Assembly: GCA_018402085.1 (NCBI GenBank)
Contig: JAGYJM010000002.1
Span: forward strand, 2,929,501-2,993,500
Origin: Flavobacteriales bacterium
GTDB lineage: Bacteria > Bacteroidota > Bacteroidia > Flavobacteriales_D > Sanyastnellaceae
Direction of reading: 5' to 3'
Length of the DNA: 64,000 nucleotides
In this document: positions 59,263 through 64,000 of the stretch, in pieces
How the letters are laid out: each line of letters begins with the position of its first letter
Position numbering within the stretch: position 1 is the first letter of the stretch
Made by a program: the position numbers and the translations under genes
Notes under the pieces: model-generated
The model's database searches: none
Told to the model about the DNA's origin: nothing
What the model saw: only the letters and a program-made list of their open reading frames with translations

Positions 59263-60590
59263 GTTTTATCAAATATTTTTAAGGCATCGGGTTTCCATGT
59301 CAGCTGGAGGAAACTAAAGTGCGATAGCAACCTGTGGTTACCCTCTGACCCGGATGGTAAGTATTGTATCCCTTCAAATGCATTTAACACCATATAAGCG
59401 ACATGCACCACAATATCTTTGGAAACGACCCACCGCATCGTCAAATCATTCTCAAAAGCATAAAACCTATTCGCGAACCATCCATGAAGACTCCCTCCAA
59501 ATCGCTGCGCCGGGTTAATCGTTACACCTAACAAATGGGTCTCTAAGAGCATTGAAACCCGATCATTAATGCGAAGATGTTGCCTGATATTTGGGTTTAA
59601 GATCCCTGGATGCTCTTCTAACCACACCTGTCTTGATGTATAGTCCATCTTACCGTTAAACCTATGGAAAGCACCATACTGCGCGAGAAATGCACTCGAC
59701 TTATCATCATCAGGATCGTGATCACCTGAAAACAATTGTACTCCGAGACCTATTGAATAATTGCCAGCGAGCTCCCAACGCAAATTCGCATCACCGAGCC
59801 ACGCTCTGTGTTGCTTCCCCGAAACAACCCTGCCACCCTGGGCATAGAGCGCCCCGGTGAAAAGAGCATGTCTTGTCTCCAGTTGGATTCGACCTCCAGC
59901 TGTAAGCTTTCCATATTCAATACGACTTTGAAGATTCTGATAACTATCAAGAAAACCGAGGGCTTCTACAAAGCCTTCCCCCTTGATGTTTCGTTGTACA
60001 TAAGCTCCCAATATCGTCTTGTAAAAAGGGAAGTCCGGCAGATAATCATTGTTCAAGTTTGACATCTGCGTACGATTGAAACCGCCAAATAACGTGTAGT
60101 GCCCATTTGTGTACTCTCCGCTTAGCCGTATCAGATCATGCTTCCCTCCTTGATGTCGCCAATTGTTTGCGGCGAATATTCTCTGATCGCCAAGCACCAG
60201 TTGTTGCCTTCCTACTTTCAATTTGAGTCTTGAATTCAGACGAAATTCACCGTAAGCTTCAAAGGCTTGCAACCAACCGCGTGTCGCCCTTGTATCTTCT
60301 TCTCCCCAAATTCGAATGTCTTGAATAGAAAACACAAATCGTTGGGCTGACCGAATGTATCGCAAGGTGAAACGCGATCTTTGGGCAGTTCCGATTGACG
60401 GTTGCGATGTATCCGCTCGCAACACCCTGTAACCATAGCGAAACTCTGAGCGAGGACGATACTCAAGCCCTAATTCAATGCGCTCTTCAGAATCCGCCTG
60501 GGCTCGAACATCAGGTATACTCATGTAGGAGGCAAATAAACCCAACAGCACAAATGCCCTCCACGTAGTAATGCACTCTTTTCGTTGCAA
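59259..60590 (-). CDS. alginate-export-like outer-membrane porin
   Basis: A 443-aa exported beta-barrel protein; signal peptide residues 1-30 end in VRAQ. Alternating hydrophobic strands run throughout, and the block LKVGRQQLVLGDQRIFAANN followed by WRHQGG matches the alginate-export (AlgE-like) porin family, whose members form anion-selective barrels. An N-terminal arginine-rich strand (RPRSEFRYGYR) supports an anion path. It is the first gene of the operon, preceded by a -7 box. It probably lets molybdate or tungstate, or a complex, across the outer membrane. That role is inferred from operon position. Confidence 0.72.
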   Translation of the reverse strand: MQRKECITTWRAFVLLGLFASYMSIPDVRAQADSEERIELGLEYRPRSEFRYGYRVLRADTSQPSIGTAQRSRFTLRYIRSAQRFVFSIQDIRIWGEEDTRATRGWLQAFEAYGEFRLNSRLKLKVGRQQLVLGDQRIFAANNWRHQGGKHDLIRLSGEYTNGHYTLFGGFNRTQMSNLNNDYLPDFPFYKTILGAYVQRNIKGEGFVEALGFLDSYQNLQSRIEYGKLTAGGRIQLETRHALFTGALYAQGGRVVSGKQHRAWLGDANLRWELAGNYSIGLGVQLFSGDHDPDDDKSSAFLAQYGAFHRFNGKMDYTSRQVWLEEHPGILNPNIRQHLRINDRVSMLLETHLLGVTINPAQRFGGSLHGWFANRFYAFENDLTMRWVVSKDIVVHVAYMVLNAFEGIQYLPSGSEGNHRLLSHFSFLQLTWKPDALKIFDKT

Positions 60591-60618
60591 AATTCAAGGT
60601 TAGGTCAGTCAGTTGCTG

Positions 60619-60626
60619 CAAAGGTA
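60619..60626 (-). promoter_or_regulatory. -7 box of the molybdenum operon
   Basis: Minus-strand TACCTTTG, exact TAnnTTTG match, about 28 bases before the porin start. Confidence 0.5.
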
Positions 60627-60702
60627 TCTTCAAAGTCACTGTAACTTGCACCCCTCGAAAGAAGTAACACATCCTTAACATTCTTTAACCAAAAGACAGG
60701 GC

Positions 60703-60710
60703 TATCTTTG
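60703..60710 (+). promoter_or_regulatory. -7 box of the divergent permease gene
   Basis: TATCTTTG, exact match, 6 bases before the ATG at 60717. With the box at 60619 it makes a 126-base divergent promoter region. Confidence 0.55.
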
Positions 60711-60716
60711 TCGGTC

Positions 60717-61964
60717 ATGTTGACTTTACACCCTATTCTACCACTTGCTGGAGTTCTAGCCCTGGTAGGGACAGCCTTGGCAAGCCCAGTAGTAGCGCCC
60801 AGTCGTGCCAAGAACGTCTTAGGATTTGCTTCGTTCGTAATAGGTGGTGGGCTACTTCTGTTTGGCGATAAGAGTAGAGTTTCAGTAGACTATTTAGAAA
60901 TCCTTGTTCCTGTATTTGCGATTTCGCTTGTGTCAGTCATCGCTGTCAGCCTTTCGGAGCCTATTCGCGGCTTAGTTTCGGGTGTTTTAGACAAGTTTTT
61001 TAGCCGCAAAACCCTAAAGCTGAAATCCTTATTCAACGTCCTTTACTGGTCTGGCGTATTCATTAGTTCAGCCTTGAACAATGACGCCATGATCATGCTC
61101 ATGATGCCTATTGCGATCAGCACCATCAGCAATCTGAATCTTACCGGCCGTTCTCGATCTCTGCTCTTGCTCACCCCCTTCTGGTCAATAGGAATTGCCC
61201 CATTTCTGTTGGCAAATCCTATTAACGTTTTGCTGGCTTCAGCAACCGGAATTGACTACGGTTCATACACCTTTAAGGTGTCACCTATATTCATTGCCGG
61301 AGTAATTATGACTTGGGCTATCCTCTCTTTACTTTACAGGAAAGAGCTAAATGCTACCGTGAACATTAACAGTGCAAGCAGGTCTGAAGGAAAGACCATT
61401 GGGCGCGCTGTTTTCACACGAATCCTCATTTCAATGCTTCCTTTGCTCGTAATCCCATTTGTGAGCGCTATTTTACCAAACGCATTTTTGTGGTGTGCGC
61501 TTTTATCAGCGATCATTGCCCTTTCATACACATCTTCTATCTCGGGAGTTATCAAACGTGTAGACTGGTCTATTCCTGTTTTTCTCCTAGCCCTTCAGAT
61601 TTGCACTCCTTTCTTAGTGTATTCCGGTTCCATCTCAGAATTAACCAGAATCTACAACGAAACAGGTGCTTCAGGAATCACCTTGATATCAGCACTCGGT
61701 TCCGCCATTCTCAATAATCACACTATGACAGCAGTCAACTCTATTCTGCTCTCAGAAGTAGATCTCAATATGATGGATGCCTTTTTGTCTGCAGTCATAG
61801 GGGGTGATTTAGGCCCTCGTTTGATACCTACCGGATCACTAGCCGGACTTCTTTGGATGTCAACCCTCATGCAATCGAGAGAACGTATCCCATTTAAGGA
61901 ATTCTTCATAATGGGATTGATCTTATCCGCTATGATCTTGCCTGTCTTGCTGATATTGCTTTAG
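60717..61964 (+). CDS. ArsB/NhaD-superfamily ion permease
   Basis: A 415-aa membrane protein with about 11-12 helices. The superfamily signature appears in both halves: ALNNDAMIMLMMPIAI in the first and ILNNHTMTAVN with GGDLGPRLIPTGSLAGLLWM in the second, as in ArsB-type permeases and related anion or sodium/proton transporters. ATG at 60717 is preferred over a TTG at 60708 because it follows the -7 box. It is divergent from the molybdenum operon and shares its regulatory gap, so an oxyanion such as molybdate, tungstate or a competing anion is a fair guess. It may import or export; the family does both. Confidence 0.78.
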   Translation: MLTLHPILPLAGVLALVGTALASPVVAPSRAKNVLGFASFVIGGGLLLFGDKSRVSVDYLEILVPVFAISLVSVIAVSLSEPIRGLVSGVLDKFFSRKTLKLKSLFNVLYWSGVFISSALNNDAMIMLMMPIAISTISNLNLTGRSRSLLLLTPFWSIGIAPFLLANPINVLLASATGIDYGSYTFKVSPIFIAGVIMTWAILSLLYRKELNATVNINSASRSEGKTIGRAVFTRILISMLPLLVIPFVSAILPNAFLWCALLSAIIALSYTSSISGVIKRVDWSIPVFLLALQICTPFLVYSGSISELTRIYNETGASGITLISALGSAILNNHTMTAVNSILLSEVDLNMMDAFLSAVIGGDLGPRLIPTGSLAGLLWMSTLMQSRERIPFKEFFIMGLILSAMILPVLLILL

Positions 61965-62006
61965 AATACTCACCGGTTTCTTGAGCGTTTTACAATTCGA
62001 TCTTCG

Positions 62007-64000
62007 TCAACGAGTAATCAAAACACTTTGCCGAACAACCCGGCTTTCGCCGTCTGCGTCAGTAAAAGTCACATTGACCACATAAGTACCTTCAGATAGA
62101 TCATCGCCATTGGCGGTTTTTCCGTTCCACCTGCCGGCTGCCGCACCTTCAGCCTCATATACGAGGGTACCCCAGCGATTGAAGACCTGCAAATTCAGGT
62201 TGGTCAGGCAGTCTGTGATGAACGTAAACTCATCATTGACATTATCGTCATTCGGAGAAAAGATGTTCGGTAGAGCGGTTTCCACATCCGGGCAGTCGTT
62301 CACAATGATGAGTACGGAGGTCACATCCTGACAACCGTCTTCGTTCGTAGTTTCGAGGATGAGTTCGAAGGTTCCCGGCGTTTCGAAGAGGTAATTGAGC
62401 GCGTCGCCCTGGCCGACAAATTCGCCGTCAACGAACCAGTTCGCATCCACCGCTTCTGCGGTGTTATTCAAGACAGACACGTCAAGCGGCGCACTACCGG
62501 TCAAAGGGCCTCCTTCAATCACTGCATCAACGCTGCTTTCAGTCACCTCAACGGAAGCCTCCGTCGTTCCACATTCATTCGTCGCGATAGCCGTGTAAGT
62601 GCCGGCTGCATTGACCTCGAGTGAATTGTCAACCGTTCCGTCTGACCAGGTGACCTGGGTATTTGAGCTGGCGTTCAGTAGCGCGGTCTCACCATTGCAG
62701 AGGCTGGCATTTGTCGGTGAAACCGTCAGCTCGGGGAAGTCTGTTACTTCGATATCCACGAAAAGTTCAAGAAAACCACATGCCGTTGTGACCACGGCCA
62801 GGTATGCACCTTCTTCGCTAACAGTGATAGAGGGACTAATGTCTCCGGTATTCCAGGTCACTGTACCATTGCCTTCAACTTCAAGGTTGATAGATTCACC
62901 GTCGCAAATTGGAGAGAGCTCGCCTCCTGTCAACACCCCTTCGGGCGCCACGTCTGCTGTGATGTCTTGCGAAGCAGACACACTTCCGCATTCATTGCTG
63001 AACGTAACGGTGTAGGTGCCTGCTTCGCTCACGGTGAGGGTTGTTCCCTCGTCACCGGTATTCCATACCGCGTTACCCACACCTGTGGCGACGAGTGTAG
63101 TCTCTTCTCCATCGCAAAGCGCTTGCGGACCATCAAAACTGATCATCGGCTGCGGAAGCTGTCCGATGCTGAGTTCGATTTCATCTGTAATGATGCCGTT
63201 GCAGTTGGTGGCCGAGAAAACTAACGTCACCGTATCGCCATCATCCGGTGAGGGTGTATAGGTTGTTGTTGCAGCGTTCGCATCTGCGAAGCTACCGTTG
63301 CCGCCCGACCACTCCACTTCGCTGAAGCTGCCTTGCACCATAGCGTTCAACGTTATGGGTTCTTGTCCGCAGAGCAATTGATCTTCACCGGCATCTACCA
63401 CTTGTGGAGCAAACGGTGCGGTACATCCGTTGTTGCTGTATGTCGCGGTACCATCAGCGGCAAATGTGACCAGTGCGCCATCTTCACCTCCGATATTGCC
63501 ATTTTGATCAACGAGCAGACTGCGGTCGTAGGTAGCAGAAGTTTGACACTCGCCGTCTACTGATACGGTTGTTGTGCGGAGTCCGCTGCCGAAATTGGCG
63601 AAGTGTCCCTGAAAATTACCGGCACACTGAAACAGCACCGTGAGCGTATCAGAGAGTCCGGCAAACGAATTCGAAGCCGTGCACATATCAGAGGACGTAA
63701 TGATCAAAACCGATGAATTCGCCGGCAGGATGCCGTTCTCAGGCTCTTGCAGCCAGCCGCAATTCTCGATGGTAGCGTTGAGTTCTTCAACATGTTCAGC
63801 CGTCTGAGGATCCTGGCAAAAGCCCTGAAAGCTGTTATTTGACCAGTCAATATCGAGATCGGCTACCGTGATGGGTGCCGCTCCGATCGATAAACGCATC
63901 ATTTCGTTCTTGCCTTCGCAGCTGCACGTGGGAGAGTTGCTGCTCGGGCAGCCGCCACCGAGGGTGCAGGCATCCACGAGGATGCTTTCAATGGTGAGGC
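62007..64000 (-). CDS. large surface protein with type IX type B sorting domain, 5' end outside window
   Basis: The frame is open to the window edge; the visible part is about 664 codons. A GTG at 63977 could act as start, but the upstream residues LTIESILVDACT continue the family pattern of DACG...EGKNEM seen in Bacteroidota gliding-type proteins, so the real start is further upstream. The middle holds repeated Ig-like or PKD-like strands with C-x(n)-G repeats (SISLGG-like TWNTGD, VSEAGTYTVTF). The last 90 residues (LPNIFSPNDDNVNDEFTF to SEGTYVVNVTF) form a type B sorting domain, a gliding-motility-associated C-terminal domain. It is therefore a surface-displayed type IX cargo, perhaps an adhesin. 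A mini-hairpin lies at 62444. Confidence 0.85.
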   Translation of the reverse strand, partial: LTIESILVDACTLGGGCPSSNSPTCSCEGKNEMMRLSIGAAPITVADLDIDWSNNSFQGFCQDPQTAEHVEELNATIENCGWLQEPENGILPANSSVLIITSSDMCTASNSFAGLSDTLTVLFQCAGNFQGHFANFGSGLRTTTVSVDGECQTSATYDRSLLVDQNGNIGGEDGALVTFAADGTATYSNNGCTAPFAPQVVDAGEDQLLCGQEPITLNAMVQGSFSEVEWSGGNGSFADANAATTTYTPSPDDGDTVTLVFSATNCNGIITDEIELSIGQLPQPMISFDGPQALCDGEETTLVATGVGNAVWNTGDEGTTLTVSEAGTYTVTFSNECGSVSASQDITADVAPEGVLTGGELSPICDGESINLEVEGNGTVTWNTGDISPSITVSEEGAYLAVVTTACGFLELFVDIEVTDFPELTVSPTNASLCNGETALLNASSNTQVTWSDGTVDNSLEVNAAGTYTAIATNECGTTEASVEVTESSVDAVIEGGPLTGSAPLDVSVLNNTAEAVDANWFVDGEFVGQGDALNYLFETPGTFELILETTNEDGCQDVTSVLIIVNDCPDVETALPNIFSPNDDNVNDEFTFITDCLTNLNLQVFNRWGTLVYEAEGAAAGRWNGKTANGDDLSEGTYVVNVTFTDADGESRVVRQSVLITR
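62444..62462 (-). repeat. mini-hairpin in type IX cargo gene
   Basis: Gene strand ACCGC-AGAA-GCGGT-GGATG, coding T-A-E-A-V-D in sense. Confidence 0.75.

Noticed and set aside
1-64000. tRNA, rRNA, phage or insertion sequence genes other than the RAYT
   Set aside because: Gaps were read for TTCGA-type loops and transposase or integrase motifs; none were convincing.

Overview
The window reads as a chromosome segment of a member of the Bacteroidota, probably a marine Flavobacteriales-like lineage. Evidence: type IX secretion cargo with both kinds of C-terminal sorting domain, a gingipain-like C25 peptidase, a DUF2480 protein, secreted proteins built from Cys-rich 'GCTD..A.NY.P.A..DDGSC' repeats, and TAnnTTTG-type -7 promoter boxes placed just before many start codons. 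No tRNA or rRNA gene was seen.

Layout. 1-3.3 kb: end of a periplasmic-binding-protein-like gene, a secreted unknown and a sodium:solute symporter. 3.5-9.1 kb, all on the minus strand and partly A+T-rich: two adjacent predicted nucleases (DUF2779 and a PD-(D/E)XK protein), an unknown protein and an MntA/HepT toxin-antitoxin pair. This block looks like a small defence island. 9.1-16.7 kb: a B12-binding radical SAM protein and an SbcCD-like YhaN/YhaO pair. 17-24.4 kb: an OmpA-domain protein, a hipBA toxin-antitoxin operon, aspS, a secreted Cys-rich protein and a PlsC acyltransferase. 24.8-41.5 kb: surface and secreted proteins (C25 peptidase, endonuclease I, an unknown, and a 1327-aa glycine-rich protein with three 348-residue repeats), interrupted by a carboxylase beta subunit, a RAYT transposase flanked by REP repeats, and a redoxin. 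42.5-53 kb: dxs, DUF2480, a small membrane protein, an RCC1-repeat protein, an A+T-rich orphan gene and polA. 52.9-62 kb: a tightly overlapping nine-gene minus-strand operon for molybdenum (or tungsten) handling: outer-membrane porin, methyltransferase, both molybdenum-storage-protein subunits (MosB and MosA types), an ABC-2 type transporter, and ModA-ModB-ModC. An ArsB/NhaD-type permease is divergent from it. The window closes with a type IX type-B sorted protein cut by the edge.

Two things stand out. First, the operon appears to join oxyanion import (ModABC, probably the porin) to storage as protein-bound clusters (MosAB), and it is visibly lower in G+C than polA next door. Second, a 19-base motif is scattered through the window: a 5-bp stem, a 4-base purine loop (AAAA, GAAA or AGAA) and a GGATG tail. 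I find about 20 copies on both strands. Stem sequences differ but pairing is kept, and many copies lie inside genes, nearly always in the same reading phase when in sense. By rough expectation fewer than one copy should occur by chance. Together with GTAG-headed REP hairpins, 111-bp, 20-bp, 8-bp and 7-bp arrays and a RAYT gene, this suggests a genome heavily worked by small palindromic elements.
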